From: Streptomyces niveus
GTDB taxonomy: Bacteria > Actinomycetota > Actinomycetes > Streptomycetales > Streptomycetaceae
DNA: 64,000 bases
Reading direction: 5' to 3'
Assembly (NCBI RefSeq): GCF_002009175.1
Contig: NZ_CP018047.1
Location: forward strand, 1,550,001-1,614,000
A program made the translations under genes and the position numbers. Of the stretch, positions 54,501 to 64,000 are shown piece by piece. The notes under the pieces were generated by a model, which searched no databases, was not told the origin of the DNA, and saw nothing but the letters and a program-made list of their open reading frames with translations. Within the stretch, counting starts at the first letter, position 1, and each line of letters starts with the position of its first letter.

Positions 54501-55428
54501 GACCCCGGAGACCGCGGGCGCCGAGTTCGTGGGCTCCTACGGCGGCGTCATCCACGAGATGACGGAGGCGCGGGACGTCCGGATGGGCATGTACGGCCAC
54601 TCGAACCAGGTCGCGCACCACGCCACGTACATGTACAACGCGGCCTCGCAGCCCTGGAAGACGCAGGAGAAGGTCCGCGAGGTGCTCGGCCGTCTCTACA
54701 CCGGCAGCGAGATCGGGCAGGGCTACCACGGCGACGAGGACAACGGCGAGCAGTCGGCCTGGTACCTCTTCTCCGCGATGGGCTTCTACCCGCTGGTGAT
54801 GGGCAGCGGGGAGTACGCGGTGGGCTCGCCGCTCTTCACGAAGACGACGGTGCACCTGGAGAACGGCAAGAAGCTCGTCGTCTCCGCGCCGAAGAACAGC
54901 GACAAGAACGTCTACGTGCAGGGCCTGAAGGTCAACGGCAAGGCGTGGAAGTCCACGGCGCTGCCGCACGACCTGCTCGCCAAGGGCGGCACGCTGGAGT
55001 TCGACATGGGCGCGAAGCCGTCCGCGTGGGGCTCCGGCAAGGACGCGGCGCCGGTGTCGATCGCGAAGGACGACAAGGCACCGTCGCCGCGGAGTGACGC
55101 GGTGACCGGCGCGGGCGCGCTCTTCGACAACTCGTCGAAGACGGCGGGCGCGGCGGCGGGCGAGGTGGAGCTGCCGGTGTCGTCGGCGACGGAGGCGGTC
55201 CAGTACACGCTGACGTCGTCCACGGCCGGGAAGGCGCCGGGTGCCTGGGAGTTGCAGGGCTCAACGGACGGCGAGACCTGGAAGACGCTCGACAAGCGGT
55301 CCGGCCAGTCCTTCGACTGGGACCAGCAGACGCGGGCGTTCACGGTGACTTCACCGGGGTCGTACGCCAAGTACCGGCTGGTGACGGAGGGTCAGGCGGA
55401 GCTGTCGGAGGTGGAGTTGCTCCGGTAG
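51586..55428 (+). CDS. Secreted GH92 alpha-mannosidase with CBM-like ends
   Basis: The 1280-residue secreted protein has a signal peptide (about 1-35). Residues 90-223 are a discoidin/CBM32-like domain (WVEFDLDTPVKVLTYALTS, KDWKTLDSQ). A GH92 core follows from about 400 (GNTFPATAVPHGFNFWTPVTNAGS) to about 1080, with the family's Glu/Asp block YHGDEDNGEQSAWYLFSAMG near 1046-1066. The last 90 residues are a second CBM-like domain, related to the first (ETWKTLDKRSGQSF). GH92 enzymes are calcium-dependent exo-alpha-mannosidases. AGGAAGG precedes the ATG. Confidence 0.9.
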   Translation: MQRTHRPRLTQRRNAALLAVSSLLVVTAHSAAVAQPSKADAAKDSFASSFEEGDAQPDWRNTVDTGPDGKKRSSGVNGEFNAGIPGNVTDRVVELRASGENANSGEGKENLVDVQSSTKWLAFEPTAWVEFDLDTPVKVLTYALTSANDHAERDPKDWTLKGSADGKDWKTLDSQVDQTFGERFQTKSYDFDNSTEYAHYRLEITKNNGAGDATQLADVQFSDGDTTTPPPADMRSQVDGGPGGSPTAKSNAGFTGKRALEYAGSHKPEGRGYSYNKVFDVNTPVRANTELSYKIFPAMPETDLNYPATNVSVDLAFTDGTYLSDLKALDSHGGLLSPQGQGAAKRLYVNQWNAVASRIGSVAAGKTVDRILVAYDSPKGPAKFQGWVDDIALAVKAPEKRLAHLSDYASTTRGTNSSGAFSRGNTFPATAVPHGFNFWTPVTNAGSTSWLYEYARDNNGANLPTLEALSASHEPSPWMGDRQTFQLMPSAAGGTPDASRSERALPFRHENEIAKPHYYGVTFENGLKAEITPTDHAAAMRFTYPGDDASVVLDNITNAGGLTLDAGNRSFTGYSDVRSGLSAGATRLFVYGVFDAAVTDSGKLPGGGGKDVTGYLRFDAGQDRTVNLRIATSLISVDQAKKNLADELPADLGFDRVKKNAQRAWDDILGKVEVEGANKDQLTTLYSSLYRLYLYPNSGFENTGTKKKPRQQYASPFVPKMGTDSPTHTGAKIVTGEVYVNNGFWDTYRTTWPAYSFLTPKKAGELVDGFVQQYKDGGWISRWSSPGYADLMTGTSSDVAFADAYVKGVDFDAKAAYEAALKNATVKPPSAGVGRKGMETSPFLGYASTETHEGLSWSLEGYLNDYGIAKMGEKLYKETGKKRYKEESEYFLNRAQSYVSLFDKEADFFQGRDLKGDWRVPSDKYDPRVWGYDYTETNGWGYAFTAAQDSRGLANLYGGRAGLGDKLDEYFATPETAGAEFVGSYGGVIHEMTEARDVRMGMYGHSNQVAHHATYMYNAASQPWKTQEKVREVLGRLYTGSEIGQGYHGDEDNGEQSAWYLFSAMGFYPLVMGSGEYAVGSPLFTKTTVHLENGKKLVVSAPKNSDKNVYVQGLKVNGKAWKSTALPHDLLAKGGTLEFDMGAKPSAWGSGKDAAPVSIAKDDKAPSPRSDAVTGAGALFDNSSKTAGAAAGEVELPVSSATEAVQYTLTSSTAGKAPGAWELQGSTDGETWKTLDKRSGQSFDWDQQTRAFTVTSPGSYAKYRLVTEGQAELSEVELLR

Positions 55429-55462
55429 CGGGGTGACCTGAGGGTTCCCGGAGTACGACGAG

Positions 55463-55502
55463 GGGCCGTGTCCCGCGCGTGAAAGCGCGTGGGACACGGC
55501 CC
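55463..55502. terminator. Bidirectional terminator between GH92 and acnA
   Basis: A 17-bp stem (55463-55479 with 55486-55502, one mismatch) and a TGAAAG loop lie between the converging genes. Confidence 0.85.
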
Positions 55503-55527
55503 TTCGTCAACTGCCGTCCGCCAAAAT

Positions 55528-58369
<2,842 letters not shown>

Positions 58370-58399
58370 GCCTGGCGGCTGCGGTACGCCTTCGGCAGA

Positions 58400-58417
58400 T
58401 ATCTCGATGTCGAGATA
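58400..58417. promoter_or_regulatory. TamR-like 18-bp palindrome upstream of acnA
   Basis: TATCTCGATGTCGAGATA has perfect 8-bp arms around TG, of the ATCTnGAnnTCnAGAT type used by the MarR-family regulator TamR. In S. coelicolor TamR is reported to bind upstream of aconitase. It lies 158 bp upstream of the acnA start codon and 56 bp beyond the stop of the next gene. Confidence 0.6.
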
Positions 58418-58472
58418 ACTCTAGTACATGACCGCTGCGAGGTCATGCCCGGGCACCCGTTTTCCGCCGCCA

Positions 58473-59093
58473 CTACTTGAGGACGCGGTACTTGACGTGG
58501 GTGGCGCCAGGAGTGTCCACCACCCGGACCGGTTCGAGGTCGTGCGCGTCCGTCCCGAGGTTGTCGAAGAGGCGGAGACCGGCTCCGAGCAGCGTGGGGA
58601 TCACATGCAGTTGGAGTTCGTCGACGAGGCGGGCCCTCAAGTACTGCTGGACGGTGTCGGCGCCGCCGGCGATGTCGACGTTACGGCCGCCGGAGACGGC
58701 CTTGGCCCGGTCGAGCGCGCTGTGGATACCGTCGGTGACAAAGGTGAAGCTGGTGCCGCCCTCCTTGACGAGGGTGGGTCCCGGCCGATTGGTCAACACG
58801 AAGACCGGGGCGCGGAAGGGCGGGTCCTCGCCCCAGAAGTCCACCCCGGAGTCGTACATGAGCCGTCCCATGACCACCGCGCCGGTCGTCTCGAACCACT
58901 CGCGCATGATGTCGGAGTCCTGGTCGGCCGCGCCCCCGGCCAGCCCGGAGCGCTCGCGCCAGCTGGACTGGGCGTGGATCCAGCCACCGATCCGGTCGGC
59001 GCCGTGGCCCGCCGGGTTGGCGACGCTGTGGCCGGTGCCGGCGATGTAGCCGTCCAGCGACATGACCATGTCGGCGGTGACGGTGACCGTCAT
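58473..59093 (-). CDS. Dihydrofolate-reductase-family (RibD C-terminal-like) protein
   Basis: The 206-residue protein has the DHFR/RibD reductase fold: ADMVMSLDGYIAGTGHS, GAVVMGRLMYDSGVDFWG, PVFVLTNRPG, DIAGGADTVQQYLRARLVDELQLHVIPTLLGAGLRLFD. This stand-alone class (YyaP/YwjB-like) has no known substrate. AGGAG precedes ATG 59093. No other folate or flavin gene is near. Confidence 0.87.
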   Translation of the reverse strand: MTVTVTADMVMSLDGYIAGTGHSVANPAGHGADRIGGWIHAQSSWRERSGLAGGAADQDSDIMREWFETTGAVVMGRLMYDSGVDFWGEDPPFRAPVFVLTNRPGPTLVKEGGTSFTFVTDGIHSALDRAKAVSGGRNVDIAGGADTVQQYLRARLVDELQLHVIPTLLGAGLRLFDNLGTDAHDLEPVRVVDTPGATHVKYRVLK

Positions 59094-59340
59094 GAGGGTG
59101 CTCCTGCCTGTCGGTGCCGCGTTCGCGCGCGTACGCGGCCGTGCCGTCGAGCTGTCGAAAGGACGTCGATCGACCGTCGCCGTTCTCGACACGGACCGCC
59201 CGCCGTTTCGGGTGGCGGGCGTGGGGAGTGGGGTGTGCGGCACGGCGTGCGAGAGATCGGGTGGAAATCACCCGGTTCGTCACCGGTCATGGGACAAATC
59301 GTAGAGGTGGGCCGTCGGGGTGGTCACAGGCTCCGCGGCG

Positions 59341-59922
59341 TCACAGGCTCTGTGTCCGGCCCGAAGCCAGCGCGGCGATCGCCCGGTCGAGTCTCGCCGC
59401 CCGGACCTCCGGGGTACGGGCGGTCATCAGCCGCAGCAGTACGCGGTAGCGCGTCGACCTGTCCAGCCGTTCGAAAACCTCCCGCGCCCGACTGTCGCCC
59501 TCCAGCGCGGCAGTCAGGTCCGGCGGCACGGTCGCGTTCTTCTGCGACTCGTATGCCGCGTCCCACCGGCCGTCCGCCTGCGCCGCCCGGACCTGCGCGA
59601 GGCCCGGCTCGCGCAGCCGCCCGGCCTCGACGAGCGTCTCGATCCGCCCGACGTTGACCTTCGACCACACGCTCCTCGGCCGGCGCGGTGTGAACCTCTG
59701 CAGATAGTGGTCCGTGTCGTACGACCTGGCCTGGCCGTCGATCCAGCCGTAACAGAGGCCGGCCTCGACGGCCTCCAGGTAACTGACTGCCGGTCGGGGG
59801 CAGTTCTTCTTGCCGATCTTCAGCCAGACTCCGGACTGAAGCGTGTGGTGGTCCGCCAGCCACGCCTCCAGCTCGGCGCCGTCCGTGAACGCGAGGATTT
59901 CCACTCCGTCGATCGATTCCAT
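59341..59922 (-). CDS. YdeI/OmpD-associated family protein
   Basis: The 193-residue protein has the YdeI family pattern: ILAFTDGAELEAWLADHH, GVWLKIGKKN, SYLEAVEAGLCYGWIDGQARSYD, YLQRFTPRRPRSVWSKVNVGRIETL, and a C-terminal helical part (FERLDRSTRYRVLLRLMTARTPEVRAARLDRAI). Some relatives help resist antimicrobial peptides in enterobacteria; here function is unknown. Confidence 0.82.
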   Translation of the reverse strand: MESIDGVEILAFTDGAELEAWLADHHTLQSGVWLKIGKKNCPRPAVSYLEAVEAGLCYGWIDGQARSYDTDHYLQRFTPRRPRSVWSKVNVGRIETLVEAGRLREPGLAQVRAAQADGRWDAAYESQKNATVPPDLTAALEGDSRAREVFERLDRSTRYRVLLRLMTARTPEVRAARLDRAIAALASGRTQSL

Positions 59923-60116
59923 ACGGCCACGCTAGCCACCGATCAGGTCGGATCGTGTCCTATACGGGCGCCACGAGAGGCGCACGGGTCGACCATGTTC
60001 AGCGACGGCGAATCGTAACGCTCCGTCAATCTCGGCACCGGCATACATGCATGGGCGGCCACGGGAAACCCGTACCCCCGAAGGAACTTCATCCGGTCCG
60101 ACTCGAGGAGGCCGCC

Positions 60117-60317
60117 GTGCCGATCACATTCCGTAAGAGCATCCGCATCCTGCCGGGCGTACGGCTCAACATCAACAAGCGGTCGTGGTCCATCACCAGC
60201 GGCGGCGGCAAGGGCCCACGGCACACCACGAGCAGCACCGGTCGGCGGACCACGTCGATGGATCTGCCCGGCCCCTTCGGCTGGCGCAAGACCACAACCA
60301 AGCGCCGCAGCCGCTGA
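60117..60317 (+). CDS. Small DUF4236-type protein
   Basis: The 66-residue protein starts VPITFRKSIRILPGVRLNINKRSWSI, which is the DUF4236 signature (FRKSxxxxPGxRxNxSK). It is Lys/Arg/Ser/Thr-rich throughout and ends FGWRKTTTKRRSR. GAGGAGG 6 nt upstream supports GTG 60117. Members occur alone or fused to other domains; function unknown. Confidence 0.78.
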   Translation: MPITFRKSIRILPGVRLNINKRSWSITSGGGKGPRHTTSSTGRRTTSMDLPGPFGWRKTTTKRRSR

Positions 60318-60459
60318 ACCCGGTCCGGCGGACCCGTCCGGCCGCGCCCCGGTCGCCGGACACCGCGGGCCGGGCCAGGATGGAGAGCACGGCTTGGAGA
60401 ACGCGGCTCGGAAAGCATGGCGGGGCGCTCCACGAATGGCGCACCCCACAAGCTCTCTC

Positions 60460-60475
60460 ATCTCACATATGAGAT
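60460..60475. promoter_or_regulatory. Palindrome next to the HTH-MurA start
   Basis: ATCTCACATATGAGAT has perfect 6-bp arms around CATA and ends 11 bp before the start codon. It could be a self-regulatory operator for the HTH in the encoded protein. Confidence 0.5.
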
Positions 60476-60486
60476 AGCCTGGCGCC

Positions 60487-62016
60487 ATGGCAGACGACTA
60501 CCTCGTACGCATCGGTAAGCTCATCCGTGACGCCAGGCAGCATCGGGGCTGGACACAGACACAGCTCGCCGAAGCGCTGGCCACCAGCCAGAGCGCCGTG
60601 AACCGCATCGAACGCGGCAACCAGAACATCAGCCTTGAGATGATCGCGCGCATCGGTGAGGCGCTCGACAGTGAGATCGTGTCGCTCGGATACTCCGGGC
60701 CGATGCATCTTCGGGTGGTCGGCGGGCGCCGGCTGTCCGGCTCCATCGACGTCAAGACGAGCAAGAACGCCTGTGTGGCCCTGCTCTGCGGCTCGCTGCT
60801 CAACAAGGGGCGCACGGTCCTGCGGCGGGTGGCGCGTATCGAGGAGGTCTACCGGCTCCTCGAAGTGCTCAACTCCATCGGAGTACGCACCCGTTGGATC
60901 AACGACGGCATGGATCTGGAGATCGTGCCCCCGGCGGAGCTGGACATGGCGGCCATGGACGCGGAAGCCGCCCGCCGTACCCGCTCGATCATCATGTTCC
61001 TCGGCCCGCTGCTGCACCGCATGGACAACTTCCTGCTGCCGTACGCGGGCGGCTGCGACCTAGGCACGCGCACCATCGAGCCGCACATGATCGCGCTGCG
61101 CCGCTTCGGCCTGGACATCACGGCGACCGAGGGGCTGTACCACGCGGTGGTCGACCGCTCCGCGTCACCCGACCGGCCCATCGTGCTGACCGAACGCGGC
61201 GACACGGTCACCGAGAACGCGCTGCTGGCCGCCGCCCGGCACGACGGTGTCACCGTCATCCGTAACGCGTCGTCCAACTACATGGTCCAGGACCTGTGCT
61301 TCTTCCTGGACGCGCTTGGCGTACGGGTCGACGGCGTCGGCACCACCACGCTCACCGTGCACGGTGTGCCGAGCATCGACACCGCCGTGGACTACTCCCC
61401 CTCCGAGGACCCGGTCGAGGCGATGAGCCTGATCGCCGCCGCCGTGGTCACCGAGTCCGAGCTGACGATCCGCCGGGTGCCGATCGAGTTCCTGGAGATC
61501 GAGCTCGCGGTGCTGGAGGAGATGGGCCTGGACCACGACCGTACGCCCGAGTACCCCGCGGACAACGGCCGTACGCGGCTGGTGGACCTGACCGTACGGC
61601 CCTCGAAGCTGGAGTCGCCGATCGACAAGATCCACCCGATGCCCTTCCCGGGCCTGAACATCGACAACGTGCCGTTCTTCGCGGCGATCGCCGCCGTCGC
61701 GCAGGGCACGACCCTGATCCACGACTGGGTCTACGACAACCGCGCCATCTACCTGACGGACCTCAACCGCCTCGGCGGCCGCCTCCAGCTCCTGGACCCG
61801 CACCGCGTCCTGGTGGAGGGCCCGACCCGCTGGCGCGCGGCGGAGATGATGTGCCCACCGGCACTGCGCCCCGCCGTGGTGGTGCTTCTGGCGATGATGG
61901 CGGCGGAGGGCACGTCGGTGCTGCGCAACGTGTATGTGATCAACCGCGGTTACGAGGACCTGGCGGAGCGGCTGAACTCGGTGGGCGCGCAGATCGAGAT
62001 CTTCCGGGACATCTGA
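60487..62016 (+). CDS. MurA-like enolpyruvyl transferase fused to N-terminal HTH
   Basis: A 509-residue fusion. Residues 5-67 are an XRE-type HTH (LAEALATSQSAVNRIERGNQNISLE). From 73 on it is a MurA fold: VKTSKNACVALLCGSLL (Lys93, Asn94), AGGCDLGTRTIEPH with the loop Cys190 that matches the PEP-reactive Cys of MurA, and PYPxFPGLNIDNVPFF-like PFPGLNIDNVPFFAA. It is a second MurA type (MurA2, beside housekeeping MurA). Streptomycetes keep this gene next to acnA. Catalysis is plausible but not certain. The frame is continuous, so this is a true fusion. Confidence 0.88.
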   Translation: MADDYLVRIGKLIRDARQHRGWTQTQLAEALATSQSAVNRIERGNQNISLEMIARIGEALDSEIVSLGYSGPMHLRVVGGRRLSGSIDVKTSKNACVALLCGSLLNKGRTVLRRVARIEEVYRLLEVLNSIGVRTRWINDGMDLEIVPPAELDMAAMDAEAARRTRSIIMFLGPLLHRMDNFLLPYAGGCDLGTRTIEPHMIALRRFGLDITATEGLYHAVVDRSASPDRPIVLTERGDTVTENALLAAARHDGVTVIRNASSNYMVQDLCFFLDALGVRVDGVGTTTLTVHGVPSIDTAVDYSPSEDPVEAMSLIAAAVVTESELTIRRVPIEFLEIELAVLEEMGLDHDRTPEYPADNGRTRLVDLTVRPSKLESPIDKIHPMPFPGLNIDNVPFFAAIAAVAQGTTLIHDWVYDNRAIYLTDLNRLGGRLQLLDPHRVLVEGPTRWRAAEMMCPPALRPAVVVLLAMMAAEGTSVLRNVYVINRGYEDLAERLNSVGAQIEIFRDI

Positions 62017-62023
62017 CCGGTCC

Positions 62024-63265
62024 CTACCGTCCCAGGTCGCGCAGGATCTCGCGGGCCGCGCGGGAGCCGGAGGACAGGGCGCCCTGGACCGAGCCCGTCG
62101 TGCGGTGGTCCCCGCATACATAGCGGCCCGTTCCGGCGCGGGAGGTGCGGGTGAGGGGCTGGGGAGGCGGCATCGCGGGCAGGGCCTCGTGGACGGTGCG
62201 TACCGTCAGGAGGTCCCAGCCCGCGGTGTCCGTGCCGTACGCCTCCGAGAGCGCGTCGCGCAGGGCGCGCTCCCTGCCCTCCGTGTCCTCGCCGAGGACG
62301 GAGGCGGCGACGAGCGAGGAGCCGGCCGGGGCGTAGCCGGGCACCACCTCGCTCAGGACGCAGCTGTTGAGGAAGCGCAGACGCGTGTCGGTCAGCAGCG
62401 TCGGCTCGGTCAGGGGCGGTTTCGGCGCGGTGTGGAAGTAGGTCGTGACGACGCGGTAGGGCGGCATGTCGAGGTCCGGCAGCAGACGCGACGCGGGCCC
62501 CGGCCCGGTCGCGACGACCACCACGTCCGCCGCCGTCTCGGTGCCGTCGGCCAGCAGGACGCCGTCGTCGGTGAGCCGGTCGACCGGGGAGCCGAACCGT
62601 ACGGTGCCCGTCGGCAGCGCGTCGGCCAACTGCCGTGGCACCTCGCCGATTCCGTCCGACGGCAGGCAGAGCGTGCCACGCAGCATGCTGCGCCACACCA
62701 GATGGAAGACGCGGCTGGAGGTCTCCAGGTCCTCTTCGAGGAAGACGCCCGACAGGAACGGCCGGAAGAACAGTTCGGTGAACTCCTCGGAGATCCCCGC
62801 CGCCGCGAGGGCGGTCCGTGTCGTGTGGTCCTCGGCGCGCTTCAACGGGCCCACGGGCCCGAGCATGTCGCGGCCGGACAGCACGCCGAGCGCGAGCAGA
62901 TCACGCGGCCCGGCGGGTCCGGCGCCGAGCAGGTCCTTGACCGTGCGGGGCGCGCGGGTGGGGTCGGCGAGGTGGAACCGGCCTCGGTCGGTGTGCACGA
63001 GAACGCCCGGCGTGAAGGGGCGCAGCCGCAGATCGCGCAGTGCCAGACGGCGTTTGGCCTGCGGGTAGGAGGTGTTGAAGACCTGGAAGCCCCGGTCGAT
63101 CACATGACCGTCGACACGGTCGGAGCGCATCCGGCCGCCGACGCCGTCCGATGCCTCCAGTACGCCGACGTCCAGACCGGCCGAGAGCAGATCGTGCGCG
63201 CAGGCGAGACCGGAGAGGCCGGCTCCGACCACCAGGATCTCGGGGGCGCCACGGGATGCGGGCAT
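62024..63265 (-). CDS. FAD-dependent amine-oxidase-like oxidoreductase
   Basis: The 413-residue protein has an FAD-binding start (LVVGAGLSGLACAHDLL, LEASDGVGGRMRSD), a middle LADPTRAPRTVKDLLG..., and a C-terminal CGDHRTTGSVQGALSSGSRAAREIL. It resembles protoporphyrinogen-oxidase/phytoene-desaturase-like flavoproteins. The substrate is unknown. The B12-binding gene lies 71 bp upstream on the same strand. It converges with the MurA-like gene with only 7 bp between. Confidence 0.82.
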   Translation of the reverse strand: MPASRGAPEILVVGAGLSGLACAHDLLSAGLDVGVLEASDGVGGRMRSDRVDGHVIDRGFQVFNTSYPQAKRRLALRDLRLRPFTPGVLVHTDRGRFHLADPTRAPRTVKDLLGAGPAGPRDLLALGVLSGRDMLGPVGPLKRAEDHTTRTALAAAGISEEFTELFFRPFLSGVFLEEDLETSSRVFHLVWRSMLRGTLCLPSDGIGEVPRQLADALPTGTVRFGSPVDRLTDDGVLLADGTETAADVVVVATGPGPASRLLPDLDMPPYRVVTTYFHTAPKPPLTEPTLLTDTRLRFLNSCVLSEVVPGYAPAGSSLVAASVLGEDTEGRERALRDALSEAYGTDTAGWDLLTVRTVHEALPAMPPPQPLTRTSRAGTGRYVCGDHRTTGSVQGALSSGSRAAREILRDLGR

Positions 63266-63336
63266 GGGGGACCGTCCTTCGCGTCGGGGTCGCGCGGCCG
63301 GGGCGCCGTGCGGTTGTCGGTTCCAGGTGTCGGGTG

Positions 63337-64000
63337 TCAGGTGTCCTGTGCGGACAGGGCGGGCGGTGCGGGCGCGGCGGGGGCTGTCCGTGGTCCTCGC
63401 CGTTCCTCCTTCTCTTCGGCGTCCGGGTCCGGAGGCATGAGCGCGGCCGGTTCGGCGCCGTAGAGCGCGGCCAGCGTGACGATCGCTTCGCGCAGTGCGT
63501 GTACGCGTGACAGTCCCGGCGGCGGGGCCCCCGCCCATCCCGGCCCGGCGAGCACGACCACGGGGCTGTGCCGCGCCCCTTTCACGCCCCAGCTGCCCGC
63601 GGCGATGTGCTGTGCCAGCGGGCGGCTCGCGGTCGAGCGGGACTGGGACCAGAGCACCACCGCGCGGGGGCCGATGCGCCGGGCGGCCTCGTCGAGCGCC
63701 GTCACCGGTACGGCGGCGCCGAACATCCTTGTGGGCAGGCCGAGTTCGGCCAGTGCGGCGGTCAGGGCCTCGATTGGGAGGGTGTGCTGCTCGCCCGGGA
63801 CGCAGGCCAGCATCACCGGCCCGGCGTCGGTCCGCAGGGGCGGGGCGGCGGGTACGCGGCGCAGGGCCGACGAGATGTGCCAGGACAGCAGATGTTCGAC
63901 CTCGACGTACTTGTCACCGGCCGACGCCCACTTGCGGCCCACCGCGCGCAGGGCCGGCATCATCACGTTCTCCCAGGCGTGGACCAGGCCGTACTCCTCG
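63337..64000 (-). CDS. B12-binding regulator (MerR/CarH-LitR-like), N-terminus cut by the window edge
   Basis: The visible 221 residues lack the N-terminus; the frame runs off the right edge (EEYGLVHAWENVMMPAL). A four-helix cap with WASAGDKYVEVEHLLSW and a cobalamin-binding domain with PGEQHTLPI (lower axial His candidate) match the sensor half of CarH/LitR light regulators. A MerR HTH is expected outside the window. The end is acidic and low-complexity (PDPDAEEKEERRG). It may control the flavoprotein gene downstream. Confidence 0.75.
   Translation of the reverse strand, partial: EEYGLVHAWENVMMPALRAVGRKWASAGDKYVEVEHLLSWHISSALRRVPAAPPLRTDAGPVMLACVPGEQHTLPIEALTAALAELGLPTRMFGAAVPVTALDEAARRIGPRAVVLWSQSRSTASRPLAQHIAAGSWGVKGARHSPVVVLAGPGWAGAPPPGLSRVHALREAIVTLAALYGAEPAALMPPDPDAEEKEERRGPRTAPAAPAPPALSAQDT

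Noticed and set aside
52147..54969. 940-codon minus-strand frame opposite GH92
   Set aside because: Val/Arg/Gly-rich, no motif, complete overlap with a recognised enzyme.
60487..62016. Frameshift or misjoined genes producing the HTH-MurA fusion
   Set aside because: The frame is continuous with good codon bias throughout, and there is no start or ribosome site between the domains.

Overview
The window is a piece of an actinomycete chromosome, almost certainly a Streptomyces. It has very high GC with strong third-position GC, many GTG and some TTG starts behind clear GGAGG-type sites, Tat-type and lipoprotein exports, the sporulation regulator WhiI, and the Rok7B7/xylFGH/ngcEFG block. From memory, the gene order matches the S. 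coelicolor core region around SCO5998 to SCO6061 read in reverse (msrB-murC at the left, acnA and the HTH-MurA gene at the right). That correspondence is recollection, not a search result. About 55 genes are called; many long antisense frames are high-GC shadows and were left out.

Left part (1-17 kb): an exported M28 peptidase; a WhiJ/AbaA-like (Scr-like) trio of ATPase, HTH-DUF5753 and DUF397 proteins; murC-msrB; a RibD-like reductase; a repeat-filled gap; zapE; osmC; a PhoX-like Tat protein; a streptogrisin-type protease; an NfeD-like/flotillin pair; a lipoprotein polysaccharide deacetylase; a 50-residue CxxC protein; AIM24; and a Pth2-type peptidyl-tRNA hydrolase.

Middle (17-31 kb): the most unusual locus is 18157-20505. 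A DUF692/MNIO-family enzyme with a C-terminal extension is 6 bp upstream of a TIGR04222-type membrane protein whose last 55 residues are almost pure Gly/Ser with five Cys. MNIO enzymes modify Cys in peptides, so the tail is a candidate substrate carried by the membrane protein itself. After it come a SlpD/Tap-like secreted hydrolase, heme genes (hemQ, hemG-type oxidase, hemE) interleaved with a DUF4349 lipoprotein and a CoA-disulfide-reductase-like flavoprotein, then DUF3000, whiI and ribonuclease D.

Right part (31-64 kb): fadA-fadB, flanked by inverted copies of a family of intergenic repeats, one copy carrying an 85-bp palindromic insertion; an NYN protein and a polytopic glycosyltransferase overlapping tail to tail; an amino-acid permease; dxs; xylF-xylG-xylH with the ROK regulator upstream; ngcE-ngcF-ngcG for chitooligosaccharide uptake (no ATPase in the operon); a 1280-residue GH92 mannosidase with a LacI-type operator; aconitase with a TamR-like palindrome and iron-box-like sequences upstream; a DHFR-like reductase; a YdeI-like protein; a DUF4236 protein; a MurA paralogue fused to an N-terminal HTH with a palindrome next to its start codon; a flavin amine-oxidase-like enzyme; and a B12-binding regulator cut by the right edge.

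Starts were moved from the longest open frame where a ribosome-binding site or family N-terminus pointed elsewhere. Domain names come from sequence recognition without database searches. No tRNA, rRNA, CRISPR, IS transposase or phage gene was seen.
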